A stretch of 64,000 bases of DNA from Bog-756 sp052326605 (GTDB lineage: Bacteria > Actinomycetota > Acidimicrobiia > Acidimicrobiales > RAAP-2). The stretch's first letter is position 1. Every line of letters starts with the position of its first letter. The stretch covers positions 1 through 64,000 of the forward strand of contig JBKQMB010000029.1 of the NCBI GenBank assembly GCA_052326605.1, written 5' to 3'. This document shows, in pieces, positions 32,237 to 41,081 of the stretch. Below the pieces are notes generated by a model. The model ran no database searches and was not told the origin of the DNA. It worked only from the letters and a program-made list of their open reading frames with translations. The translations under genes and the position numbers were made by a program.

Positions 32237-33595
32237 TCAGGCGCCGTCCACCCTGCGGCGCAGCTCTGCCACCAACCCGTCGACGGGCACCCGGACCTGA
32301 TCGGTGCTGTCGCGGTCCCGCACCGTCACCGCACGGTCCTCGAGGGATTCGAAGTCGATGGTCACGCACCACGGGGTGCCGACCTCGTCCTGGCGCCGGT
32401 AGCGCTTGCCGATCGACTGGGTCACGTCGTAGTCGCACATGAAATGGGGCTGGAGCAGGGCCAGCACCTCCCGAGCCGTCGGCTCGAGGGTCTCCTTCTT
32501 CGACAGCGGCAACACCCCGACCTGGTAGGGGGCCAGCCGCGGGTGGAGCCGGAGCACGGTGCGGGCCTCGCCCCCGACCTCGTCCTCGGAGTAGGCCGCC
32601 AGCAGGAACGCCATCATGGTGCGGGTGGCCCCGGCGGCGGGCTCGATGACGTAGGGCACGTAGCGCTCACCGGAAGTCTGGTCGAAGTACTCGAGCCGCT
32701 CCCCCGACGCCGTTGCGTGGGCCTTCAGGTCGAAGTCGGTCCGGTTGGCGATGCCCTCGAGCTCGTCCCATCCCCACGGGAAGAGGAACTCCACGTCCGC
32801 GGTGCCCGCCGAGTAGTGGGACAGCTCGTCGGAGTCGTGGTGGCGCAGCCGGAGCTGCGACTCGGGGATGCCCAGCCCGAGGTACCAGCGGTAACGCTCG
32901 TCCAGCCAGTACTCGAACCAGCGCTGGGCCTCGGCGGGCGGGACGAAGTACTCCATCTCCATCTGCTCGAACTCACGGGTCCGGAAGACGAAGTTCTGCG
33001 GGGTGATCTCATTGCGGAACGACTTGCCCACCTGGGCGATCCCGAAGGGTGGCCTCTTGCGCGTGGTCTGGAGCACGTTGGCGAAGTTGATGAACATCCC
33101 CTGGGCGGTCTCCGGCCGGAGGTAGGCCACAGCGCCCTCGTCCTCGATCGGGCCGGCGTGGGTCTTGAACATCAGGTTGAAGGCGCGTGCCTCGGTGAAC
33201 TGGGTGGAGCCGCAGGCCGGGCAGACCCCGCCGATCTTGTCCTCGCGCCACCGCTGGTGGCAGTTGCGGCAGTCCACAAGTGGGTCGGAGAAATTGGCCA
33301 GGTGGCCGGAGGCCTCCCATACCGCCGGTGGTGAGAGGATGGCGGCATCGAGGCCGACCACGTCGTCCCGCCGCTGGACCATCGCATCCCACCAGGAATT
33401 CTTCACATTGCGCAACAGGTTGACGCCCAGCGGTCCGTAGTCGTAGGTCGAGCGGAAGCCGCCGTAGATCTCGGCCGACTGGAAGATGAACCCGCGCCGC
33501 TTGCACAGTCCCACCACCTTGTCCATGAGGTCGGAGGGCCCCGTCGGGGCATCCCCCCCGGTGTGCTCGTCCACGGTGTCTTCCGGCTCAGGCAT
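32237..33595 (-). CDS. glyS: Glycyl-tRNA synthetase, single-chain alpha2 type
   Basis: 452 residues, class II synthetase charging tRNA-Gly. Motif 1 region KRRGFIFQSAEIYGGFRSTY, a zinc-binding insertion CRNCHQRW ... CPACGS, YLRPETAQGMFINF, motif 2 GKSFRNEITPQNFVFRTREF and motif 3 EPAAGATRTMMAFL. This is the homodimeric form found in actinobacteria, not the alpha/beta bacterial form. Its start overlaps the hemW stop by 8 bp. Length and motif set are complete. Confidence 0.96.
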   Translation of the reverse strand: MPEPEDTVDEHTGGDAPTGPSDLMDKVVGLCKRRGFIFQSAEIYGGFRSTYDYGPLGVNLLRNVKNSWWDAMVQRRDDVVGLDAAILSPPAVWEASGHLANFSDPLVDCRNCHQRWREDKIGGVCPACGSTQFTEARAFNLMFKTHAGPIEDEGAVAYLRPETAQGMFINFANVLQTTRKRPPFGIAQVGKSFRNEITPQNFVFRTREFEQMEMEYFVPPAEAQRWFEYWLDERYRWYLGLGIPESQLRLRHHDSDELSHYSAGTADVEFLFPWGWDELEGIANRTDFDLKAHATASGERLEYFDQTSGERYVPYVIEPAAGATRTMMAFLLAAYSEDEVGGEARTVLRLHPRLAPYQVGVLPLSKKETLEPTAREVLALLQPHFMCDYDVTQSIGKRYRRQDEVGTPWCVTIDFESLEDRAVTVRDRDSTDQVRVPVDGLVAELRRRVDGA

Positions 33596-34715
33596 AGGGG
33601 GGAATGGTACCGGCTGACACCCGGCCCTCCACCCCGATCGCCAGCCGGGCGGTCACCGCATTGGCCAAGAGGCGACCCCGGACAGTCAGCACCGCCCTCC
33701 CGTCGACGCGTTCGACCAGACCGTCCAGATCCTCGTCGTCGGAAAGGGCGCCGGCAGGCACCCCGGCCGGGGTCCGCAGTTGGAGGGCCAACGCCTCGAA
33801 CTGGCGCTGCCGGTCGGTCAGGACCTCCTCGCCCGCGGTAGCGGTCCGCCCCTCGTCGATCATCCGCACGTACCGGTCCGGTGTCCGTACGTTCCACCAT
33901 CGGCGGGCGGCCCGGTGCGAGTGGGCCGCCGATCCGATGCCCCGGTACTCGCCCTGGTCCCAGTAGAGGCGATTGTGCCGGCACCCGTGCCCGGGCCGGA
34001 CCCAGTTGGAGATCTCCTCCCACCGGTACCCGGCGCGGCCGAGGATCCGCTCGGTCATCTCGTACCGGTCGGCCTGCACATCGTCGTCGGGATGCCTCCC
34101 AGGGGCCGCGGCCAGGGGGGTCCCGGGCTCGACGGTCAGCGCGTACGCGCTGAGGTGGGGAGGGGACTCGGCCAGTCCGATCACCTCGGTGAGGCTCCGC
34201 TCCCAGTCGGCATGGGTCTCTCCGGCACCACCCATGATCAGGTCCATGTTCCAGGAGGCGAACCCCGCGCCGGCCACCGCGGCGGCGGCGTCCAGAGCTT
34301 CGTCGGCCCCGTGGCGCCGTCCGAGCCCGGCCAGCACGTGGGGAAGCGTGGACTGCACGCCCAGCGAGACCCGGGTGACCCCGCCCGCCCGGTACGCGGC
34401 CAGCCGCTCGGGATCGGCGTCCTCCGGATTGCACTCGACGGTCACCTCGGCACCTGCTGCCCGCGGCACAGCATCGAGGATCCCGACCAACAGGTCGGCC
34501 GGGAGGCGCGACGGGGTGCCCCCGCCGAAGAAGACCGACGTGGCCGGCGGAATCCCCTCGTCGGCAACGGCCCGACGCAATTCGGTGAGGCACGCCGACG
34601 CATAGGCGCCCATCAGGTGGTCGCGGTCGGTGTAGGTAGCGAAGGCGCAGTAGTCGCACCGGAACCGGCAGAACGGCACGTGGACGTAGACCCCGAACGG
34701 TGACGGCGGGATCAT
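33588..34715 (-). CDS. hemW: HemW-like radical SAM protein
   Basis: 375 residues. Opening FGVYVHVPFCRFRCDYCAFA carries the HemW-type CxxxCxxC cluster motif (Cys16, Cys20, Cys23); FFGGGTPSRLP and VECNPEDADPERLAAYRAGG are further family signatures, as is LSAYALTVEPGTPLA. HemW is now viewed as a heme chaperone; the older name is oxygen-independent coproporphyrinogen III oxidase-like. HemW proteins differ from HemN in the spacing of the Cys cluster. ATG 34715 overlaps the end of the photolyase fragment by 4 bp. Confidence 0.93.
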   Translation of the reverse strand: MIPPSPFGVYVHVPFCRFRCDYCAFATYTDRDHLMGAYASACLTELRRAVADEGIPPATSVFFGGGTPSRLPADLLVGILDAVPRAAGAEVTVECNPEDADPERLAAYRAGGVTRVSLGVQSTLPHVLAGLGRRHGADEALDAAAAVAGAGFASWNMDLIMGGAGETHADWERSLTEVIGLAESPPHLSAYALTVEPGTPLAAAPGRHPDDDVQADRYEMTERILGRAGYRWEEISNWVRPGHGCRHNRLYWDQGEYRGIGSAAHSHRAARRWWNVRTPDRYVRMIDEGRTATAGEEVLTDRQRQFEALALQLRTPAGVPAGALSDDEDLDGLVERVDGRAVLTVRGRLLANAVTARLAIGVEGRVSAGTIPPYA

Positions 34716-35191
34716 CGGGACCCTGGCCCGTACTCCGCGGCCGTGCCCTGGGCGTCCTCCCACCGTCGCAGCGCCTCGGCCCGCTCGGGGTCGAAGCGCT
34801 CGGCCTGCAGGACCGGGTTGAAGATCCGGTAGAACGGTGCGGCGTCCGTACCGGTGCCCGCCACCCACTGCCAGCCGTGGTCGTTGGAAGCGTGATCCCC
34901 GTCGACCAAATGGTCGAGGAACAGGCGGGCCGCGCGTCGCCAGTCGATGTGCAGGTCCTTGACCAAAAAGGACGCCGTCACCATCCGCACCCGGTTGTGC
35001 ATCCAGCCTTCCGAACCCCCCTGGCGCATTCCTGCATCCACCAGGGGGTAGCCGGTCTGCCCGGCGGAACAGGCGCCACACCGCAGGTGGGACCAGTCGG
35101 GATGGTGCCACAACACGTCCGCGTAGAACTCGCGCCAGGCCAGCTCCGACCGGAACACCTCCCAGGAGGCATCGGACCCCATCCGGGCCAC
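34712..35191 (-). pseudogene. C-terminal fragment of a DNA photolyase/cryptochrome
   Basis: 159 residues that match only the end of the FAD-binding domain: FRSELAWREFYADVLWHHPD, TGYPLVDAGMR, WMHNRVRMVTASFLVKDLHI, GWQWVAGTGTDAAP and RIFNPVLQ. Full photolyases have about 450 residues; the antenna domain and the first half of the catalytic domain are missing, replaced directly by the end of recO 1 bp away. The remaining frame is intact with a GTG start and overlaps hemW by 4 bp, so it may still be translated, but it cannot bind the antenna and lacks part of the FAD pocket. Confidence 0.75.
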
Positions 35192-35192
35192 C

Positions 35193-35918
35193 TCACGACA
35201 CCTGTCCCGAGCGCACCGAACGGAGGCGGCGGTCCAGGTGGGATTCCATGGCCTCCGTGGCCAGCGCGGTGACCTCGTCGGTGGTCGGCGATCGGGGCTC
35301 GGCCAACACGCCGGTCAGACCGCCGCCCAGGGTGCGGCGCAACAGTGAGAGCCCGGCGGGCGACAGCGGGCGGCCGCGCCGGCAGCTCCGGCAGAGCACG
35401 CCGCCCTCCAACAGGTCGAAGGCCACCAGCAGGTCGGGGTCCTCCTCGCCACAGGAAACGCAGGCGTCGAGCACCGGGGCCGACCCCTCGAGGGCAAGGA
35501 CCTTGAGGAAGAAGGCCGGCGCCACCATCGGCGAGTTGCGCTCGGACAGCTCACCGATGGCCCCGACCAGCATCTCGTACAGGTGTGGGTTGGCGTGGCG
35601 TTCCTGGCCGATCTGGTCGACGACCTCGAGCATCGACATGGCCGGACCCATCCGGTCGAGGTCCTCGCGGACCGGTCGGAAGGTGTCGATGACCTCCACC
35701 TGGTTGATCATGTCCAGGTCGCCGCGGCCCTGCCAACCCAGCAGGGCGACGTGGCTGAGGGGCTCGAGACGCGAGCCGAACTTCGACGTGGTGCGCCGCA
35801 CACCCTTGGCCACCGCACGGACCTTGCCGTGCCGCTCGGTCATCAAGGTGACGATCCGGTCCGCCTCGCCGAGCCGGATGGTGCGCAGCACCACCCCTCG
35901 ATCGCGAAACTGGGTCAT
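35193..35918 (-). CDS. recO: DNA repair protein RecO
   Basis: 241 residues; helps load RecA in RecF-pathway repair. OB-fold N-terminus (FRDRGVVLRTIRLGEADRIV, TLMTERHGKVRAVAKGVRRT), helical centre and a four-Cys zinc site (CVSCGEEDPDL and CRSCRRGRPLSP). ATG 35918 overlaps the stop of the preceding membrane protein gene (ATGA). Gene order era ... recO-uppS is conserved in actinobacteria, here with extra genes between. Confidence 0.93.
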   Translation of the reverse strand: MTQFRDRGVVLRTIRLGEADRIVTLMTERHGKVRAVAKGVRRTTSKFGSRLEPLSHVALLGWQGRGDLDMINQVEVIDTFRPVREDLDRMGPAMSMLEVVDQIGQERHANPHLYEMLVGAIGELSERNSPMVAPAFFLKVLALEGSAPVLDACVSCGEEDPDLLVAFDLLEGGVLCRSCRRGRPLSPAGLSLLRRTLGGGLTGVLAEPRSPTTDEVTALATEAMESHLDRRLRSVRSGQVS

Positions 35919-36202
35919 CGCGGTTCGTCGGCCTCCTCGACACCCGGGCTCCCGATCGGGCGCCCTGTGGGTCGACCGCGGCTCCGACCGCCGCCCAGCA
36001 GGCTGTTCGCCCCGATCAGGGCGATGAGCACCGGGGGGATCACCACCAGAGGCAGCACGGAAGTGAACCCGGCAATGGCCATCAGCACGATGCCGGCGTA
36101 GAGCAGAGCGCCGAGCACCATTCCGGTGAGGATCCACACCCCTCCGGCGTCGTCGGGCCGCCGGTGAGCGGAGCGGACGCGGCCGCCTCCGCTTCTCCCC
36201 AT
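35915..36202 (-). CDS. Small membrane protein between uppS and recO
   Basis: 95 residues: basic N-terminus, two hydrophobic helices (WILTGMVLGALLYAGIVLMA and VLPLVVIPPVLIALIGAN) and a basic C-terminal tail. ATG 36202 shares a base with the uppS stop (TGATG) and its stop overlaps the recO start, so it is coupled at both ends and surely translated. I do not recognise the family. Confidence 0.72.
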   Translation of the reverse strand: MGRSGGGRVRSAHRRPDDAGGVWILTGMVLGALLYAGIVLMAIAGFTSVLPLVVIPPVLIALIGANSLLGGGRSRGRPTGRPIGSPGVEEADEPR

Positions 36203-36972
36203 CAGGTCACGCCGCCGTAACGGCGCTGGCGGTGCTGGAAGTCCCGCACCGCGGCGAACAGATGGGAGCGCCGGAAGTCGGGCCACAGGACCTCGTCGAA
36301 GACCAGCTCGCTGTAGGCCAGCTGCCAGAGGAGGAAGTTGGAGATCCGATGCTCCCCCGACGTGCGGATGACCAGGTCGGGGTCGGGTTGGTCCGGGTAG
36401 TAGAGCCGCGACCGGATGGCCTTCTCATCCACCTTGGCAGCGGGTACCCCGTCGGCGACCAGCCTGCGCACCGCGTCGACGATCTCGGCCCGCCCCCCGT
36501 AGTTGAAGGCCATGGTCAGGGTGCAGCGGCGATTGCGGGTGGTCATCTCGGTCGATTCGTCCATACGCCTGAGGACCCGCTTGGGGACCCGCCAATCGCG
36601 CCGGCCGGCGAAGCGGATGCGGACCCCCTTCTCGTGCAGCTCGTCGCGCCGCCGGGCCAGGAGGCTCTCGTTGAACCCCATCAGATAGCGCACCTCGTCA
36701 GCGGGTCGGCGCCAATTCTCCGTGGAGAACGCGTACATGGTGATCCAGGGGATGCCCAGCTCGAGTGCCCCTTCCACCGCGTCGAGCAACGCCGCCTCGC
36801 CGGCGGCGTGTCCCTCGGTCCGGGGCAGGCCCCGACGCGCGGCCCATCGGCCGTTCCCGTCCATGACGCAGGCGACGTGGACCGGGATCGGGCCGCCGGC
36901 CAGATCGGAGACCGACACGTCGGGCGGGCGCGAGCGCTCGTCATCGTCGGCGCCGAAGTCATCCTGTTGCAC
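36202..36972 (-). CDS. uppS: Undecaprenyl/polyprenyl diphosphate synthase (cis-prenyltransferase)
   Basis: 256 residues. Signature CVMDGNGRWAARRGLPRTEG with catalytic Asp38, then YAFSTENWRRP, LTMAFNYGGRAEIVDAVR and the C-terminal DLVIRTSGEHRISNFLLWQL motif. Adds isopentenyl units in cis to make the lipid carrier for cell-wall and surface polysaccharides. The chain length cannot be read from sequence. First gene of the uppS-recO block. Confidence 0.96.
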   Translation of the reverse strand: MQQDDFGADDDERSRPPDVSVSDLAGGPIPVHVACVMDGNGRWAARRGLPRTEGHAAGEAALLDAVEGALELGIPWITMYAFSTENWRRPADEVRYLMGFNESLLARRRDELHEKGVRIRFAGRRDWRVPKRVLRRMDESTEMTTRNRRCTLTMAFNYGGRAEIVDAVRRLVADGVPAAKVDEKAIRSRLYYPDQPDPDLVIRTSGEHRISNFLLWQLAYSELVFDEVLWPDFRRSHLFAAVRDFQHRQRRYGGVT

Positions 36973-37093
36973 CCTGCGAACCTATCCTCTCGGCTGACGG
37001 ACCCGTGCCAGGCCACCGGTGTGGACCCCTCGGCGCATGCTCCGGGGGCCGGCCGTCCTTGAGCCGGAGCCCCGGGGGCGCTAGACCCTCCCC

Positions 37094-37852
37094 ATGTCAC
37101 CGCTCGCAGCACTGGCGATCTTCGCCGCCGGTCTTGCCGCCGGGACGGTGAATGTCATCGTCGGATCGGGTTCGCTGATCACCTTTCCCACGCTCCTGGC
37201 CCTCGGCTACCCACCGGTGCTGGCCAACGTGTCCAACACGGTGGGCCTGGTCCCCGGCAGCACGAGCGCGGTGGTTGCCTACCGCCGGGAGCTGACCGGC
37301 CAGCGAAGCCGCCTGCTCACGCTGGGATCTGCCTCGTTGGCCGGCAGCCTGGTCGGGGCCACCCTGCTGCTGGCGCTGCCGCACAGCGTGTTCAAGGCGG
37401 CGGTGCCCGCGCTGATCGCCCTGGCCTCCGTCCTGATGGCCGTCCAGCCCCGCATGAGCCGCCGCCTCGAGGCCCGAGGCACCCGCCGGCCGCACGGTGG
37501 TGCCCCGCTGCTGACCGGCATCTTCCTCACCGGCATGTACGGCGGCTACTTCGGGGCCGCCCAGGGGGTCATCCTGATCGCCCTCCTCGCCATCTTCATC
37601 GACGACGACCTCCAGCGACTCAACGGCACGAAGAACGCGCTGGCCCTCACAGCCAACCTGGTGGCTGGCCTTCTGTTTATCGCCACCACCGACATCTCGT
37701 GGCCGGTGGTGGGCCTGATCGCGGCCGGATCGATCATCGGAGGCCAGATCGGGGGGCACATCGGGCGACGCCTGCCGGCGCCGATCCTGCGTTGGACCAT
37801 CGTGGTCGTCGGCCTGGGCGTGGCGGTGGGCCTGGCCGTCGAGTGGCACTGA
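37094..37852 (+). CDS. TauE/SafE-family permease
   Basis: 252 residues with about eight hydrophobic segments. The opening ALAIFAAGLAAGTVNVIVGS followed by GSLITFPTLLALGYPPVLAN and the repeated GMYGGYFGAAQGVILIALLA half are the typical two-fold repeat of TauE/SafE proteins, which are linked to sulphite, sulphoacetate or other anion export. Substrate uncertain. It stands divergent from uppS, just before the helicase gene. Confidence 0.9.
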   Translation: MSPLAALAIFAAGLAAGTVNVIVGSGSLITFPTLLALGYPPVLANVSNTVGLVPGSTSAVVAYRRELTGQRSRLLTLGSASLAGSLVGATLLLALPHSVFKAAVPALIALASVLMAVQPRMSRRLEARGTRRPHGGAPLLTGIFLTGMYGGYFGAAQGVILIALLAIFIDDDLQRLNGTKNALALTANLVAGLLFIATTDISWPVVGLIAAGSIIGGQIGGHIGRRLPAPILRWTIVVVGLGVAVGLAVEWH

Positions 37853-37885
37853 CCTGCACCGATGGCCGCCCGGTAGTGTCGGCTG

Positions 37886-39991
37886 ATGGCCGACGAGGTG
37901 ACGACGACGCTGGCGCTGGTCGCCGCCGCGCTCCCGGGAGGCGGTGAGACCCGGGAGGGGCAGTCCGAGATGGCCACAGCGGTGGCCCGGTCGATCCTTG
38001 GGCGGCGCCACCTGGTCGTCCAGGCCGGCACCGGCACCGGCAAGTCCCTCGCCTACCTGGTTCCGGCGGCGCTCTCTGACCAGCCGATCGTGGTGGCCAC
38101 GGCGACCAAGGCCCTCCAGGACCAACTGGCCCACCAGGACCTCCCCCTGGTGGCCGATGCCATCGACAGCGGCCTCTCCTTCGCCGTGCTGAAGGGTCGC
38201 AGCAACTATCTGTGCCGCCAGCGGGTCTCCGAGATGGGAGGCCGCGGGGATCAGCTCACCCTCCAGCCGGGCACCGCCGACCCTCCCGACGCCGACGACA
38301 CCCTCACCCCGGCCGGAAACGACAGCCCCGCCGACATCGGGACGCTGGGCGAACAGGTCAAGCAGCTGCTCCGGTGGGCGGAGCACACCTCCACCGGCGA
38401 TCGGGCGGAGCTGGGGTTCGAACCGCACTTCCGGGCATGGGCGACGGTCTCGACCACGGCCCGCGAGTGCCCCGGGGCCTTCCGGTGCCCTTCAGGGCGC
38501 GACTGCTTCGCCGAGGATGCCCGTGCCCGCGCCGCCGAGGCCGACGTGGTGGTGGTCAACACCCACCTCTACGGCGCCCATCTGGCCAGTGGCGGGGCTG
38601 TGCTCCCCCCGCATCGGGTCGTCGTCTTCGACGAGGCCCACGAGGTCGAGGATGTGATGACCGACAGCCTGGGCGTGGAGATCGGCCCCGGGCGCTTCCG
38701 GGCCCTGGCCACCGCGGCCCGGCCGCTGCTTGGCGCCGACCCCACCAGTGCCGCCCGGTCCGCCGACGCGGTGGGCGAACTGGCCGAGACCCTGCAACGG
38801 GCCCTGGGTCCCCTCGCAGGCCGCCGAATCGCGCGCCAAGCCATCAGCGGGCCCGAGGAGGGCACGACAGTCGACGACGGGGCCCGCACCGAGGCAGAGC
38901 CACCGGGGCTCGACCTCGGGCTCGAACCCGCCGGGGAGCCCACCGTCGAACGCCCGGACCGCCAACCCCGGGGGGGCGACCCCGAGCTCGCCCAGGTGGT
39001 AGCCCTGGCCTCCGGGAGGGTCGGCCGGTTGATCGACGAACTGCGCCGCGCCGACCGCGACGCCGGTGACGACCAGTCGGCGGCCCGGCCACGACGGGAC
39101 CGGGTCCTCCTGGCGGCCGGGCACCTGGCCGCCGACCTCGCCCGGCTGTCAGCCCTGACCGACGACGAGGTGGCCTGGGTGGACGGCGGGGCACGTTCGC
39201 CCAGCCTCCGCGTCTCCCCCATCGACGTCGGTCCCCTGCTGTCCGAGCACCTGTGGGACACGGTGACCGGCGTGCTCACCTCAGCCACGGTGCCGATCGG
39301 GCTGGCCGGGCGGCTGGGCATGCCCGAGGAGCACACCGACGTGCTCGATGTCGGCAGCCCCTTCGACTACCGGGACCACGCCATGCTGTACGTGGCCCAG
39401 GCGCTGCCCGATCGGCGGCTCCCCGAGGCGGAGCCCGCCCTCCACGACGAACTGGAGATGCTGATCAACGCGGCCGGTGGCCGCACCCTGGCCCTGTTCA
39501 CCAGTTGGCGGGCCATGAACACCGCGGTCGAGGTCCTGCGGGACCGCCTCCCGTTCCCGGTACTGGCCCAGTCCGACCTGCCCAAGCCGGCCCTCGTCGA
39601 GGCATTCCGCGACAGCGAAGAGACGTGCCTCTTCGCCACCATGGGGTTCTGGCAGGGGGTCGACGTACCGGGCCGCACCCTCACACTGGTGACCATCGAC
39701 AGGATCCCCTTCCCCCGACCCGATGATCCGGTCCTGCAGGCGCGGCGGGACCGTGCCGGATCGGGGGCGTTCTCCGTGGTGGACCTCCCCCGGGCCGGAA
39801 CCCTCCTGGCCCAGGGCGCAGGGCGCCTGATCCGCTCGACCCAGGACCGCGGCGTCGTGGCAGTGCTCGACAGCCGCCTGGCCACCGCCCGCTACCGCGG
39901 CGCCCTCCTGGCGCGGGTGCCGCCGATGCGCCGGTCGGTCGACCGCTCCGACGTGGTGGCGTTCCTGCAGTCCATCTCCGCCGACGGCTGA
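37886..39991 (+). CDS. DinG/XPD-type ATP-dependent DNA helicase
   Basis: 701 residues. Walker A VQAGTGTGKSLAY (47-54 core), DEAH box VFDEAHEVED, C-terminal helicase motifs (ATMGFWQGVDVPGRTL, QGAGRLIRSTQDRG). Four Cys between motifs Ia and II (YLCRQRV, ECPGAFRCPSGRDCF) match the iron-sulphur cluster of XPD/DinG helicases. ATG 37886 starts 33 bp after the permease stop. Role in resolving R-loops or damaged DNA is known for the family; not shown here. Confidence 0.92.
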   Translation: MADEVTTTLALVAAALPGGGETREGQSEMATAVARSILGRRHLVVQAGTGTGKSLAYLVPAALSDQPIVVATATKALQDQLAHQDLPLVADAIDSGLSFAVLKGRSNYLCRQRVSEMGGRGDQLTLQPGTADPPDADDTLTPAGNDSPADIGTLGEQVKQLLRWAEHTSTGDRAELGFEPHFRAWATVSTTARECPGAFRCPSGRDCFAEDARARAAEADVVVVNTHLYGAHLASGGAVLPPHRVVVFDEAHEVEDVMTDSLGVEIGPGRFRALATAARPLLGADPTSAARSADAVGELAETLQRALGPLAGRRIARQAISGPEEGTTVDDGARTEAEPPGLDLGLEPAGEPTVERPDRQPRGGDPELAQVVALASGRVGRLIDELRRADRDAGDDQSAARPRRDRVLLAAGHLAADLARLSALTDDEVAWVDGGARSPSLRVSPIDVGPLLSEHLWDTVTGVLTSATVPIGLAGRLGMPEEHTDVLDVGSPFDYRDHAMLYVAQALPDRRLPEAEPALHDELEMLINAAGGRTLALFTSWRAMNTAVEVLRDRLPFPVLAQSDLPKPALVEAFRDSEETCLFATMGFWQGVDVPGRTLTLVTIDRIPFPRPDDPVLQARRDRAGSGAFSVVDLPRAGTLLAQGAGRLIRSTQDRGVVAVLDSRLATARYRGALLARVPPMRRSVDRSDVVAFLQSISADG

Positions 39992-40169
39992 GCGCGGCGG
40001 TCCCCCGTTCGGGTGTCCCCAACCACCCAGACAACCTGGTTCACCACACGCTCGGCATGCACCGCCGCGTGCTGGTGGGGGGTGCGAGCCGTGGGGGTTC
40101 TGGGGGCCGGCGGGGCCGGCGGGCCGACATGGCGGAAGGGCCGAGCATGAGGTTTCTGGCCAATTCGGA

Positions 40170-40625
40170 GGAGCTCAACCCGAAATCGGAATCCTCGTCC
40201 AGACCGTGGAGGTAACCGAGGAGCTGGCCCGGAGGGGGCACCACCGACCTCCACTACATGCGTGACGGGCCGTACCACCCGCGCTACGCCAGGTTCTGCG
40301 ATTCCATGCACGACGTGCCCGCCCTCGACGTGGGCTTCCACCACGCGCCCAGCGACGTGCCGCGGTCGAGGCGACGTCCACCGGCAGGCCGGTGATCGCC
40401 TCGGCAGTGGGTGGCATCCCCGAGATCATCACCGGGGAGTTCGCCCGGTTCCTCGTCCCTCCGGGTGACGTTCCGGCGCTGAAGGCCAAGCTCGGCGAGG
40501 TCCTCGCCTGGCGCGAGCGGGAGAGCGACCTGTCCGAAGCGTGCACGGACCACGTGGACCGCAACTTCTCCATGCACGCGATGGTCGATGTGGTCGAGGT
40601 CCGCCTCGCCGACGCCCTTCGCTGA
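40170..40625 (+). pseudogene. Glycosyltransferase family 4 remnant
   Basis: Three pieces in order, in different frames: VTEELARRGHH near 40207 (end of the N-terminal GT4 opening), YMRDGPYHPRYARF near 40253, and AAVEATSTGRPVIASAVGGI followed by PEIITGEFARFLVPPGD and a helical end at 40360-40625. Most of the N-terminal domain is deleted and the frame changes at least twice. A dead gene. Confidence 0.68.
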
Positions 40626-40690
40626 ACCCGACTCCCGATGAACCCACCCCGGCGACGGGGCGACACCCGTCGCCACCGAGGGAGCTGGGC

Positions 40691-41038
40691 TCAGGCCTCC
40701 CGAGTGAAGTAGGCGGTCATCTCGACTGGGGTGATCATCTTGGTCACGCCCATCTTCTTCCACGCGATGTCGAACTACGACCGATCGACCTCCGACGAGG
40801 TGGTCAGCGAGAGGGCCGAGGGCCCGCCCTTCGTGACCTTGGCCGTGACCTCGAACGGTCGGGTGTGTCCGCCAATGGTCAACGCGCCGGAGAGACGGAC
40901 CGACTCGCGTCCGTCGGCCGACAACCCGGTTGCCTCGTAGGTGATCGAAGGAAGGGTGGAGGTATCGTAGAGGTCCGCCGACCGCAGGTGGGTGTCCAGC
41001 TTGGTGTTGCCGGTGTCGACCGAGGCGACCTCGATCAC
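40691..41038 (-). pseudogene. YceI-family (polyisoprenoid-binding) remnant
   Basis: The frame reads IEVASVDTGNTKLDTHLRSA, LTIGGHTRPFEVTAKVTKGG and stops at an amber codon (40772-40774) after EVDRS; the natural tail FDIAWKKMGVTKMITPVEMT continues in the same frame to a TGA at 40691, so the TAG likely replaced a Tyr codon. The first half of the protein is missing, and its frame runs into the end of era, suggesting a deletion that joined the two. YceI proteins bind isoprenoid lipids outside the cell. Confidence 0.72.
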
Positions 41039-41081
41039 CAGCCGGCCCGTCGGGGAACCGTCCGCACCGAGGGGGAGGCTC

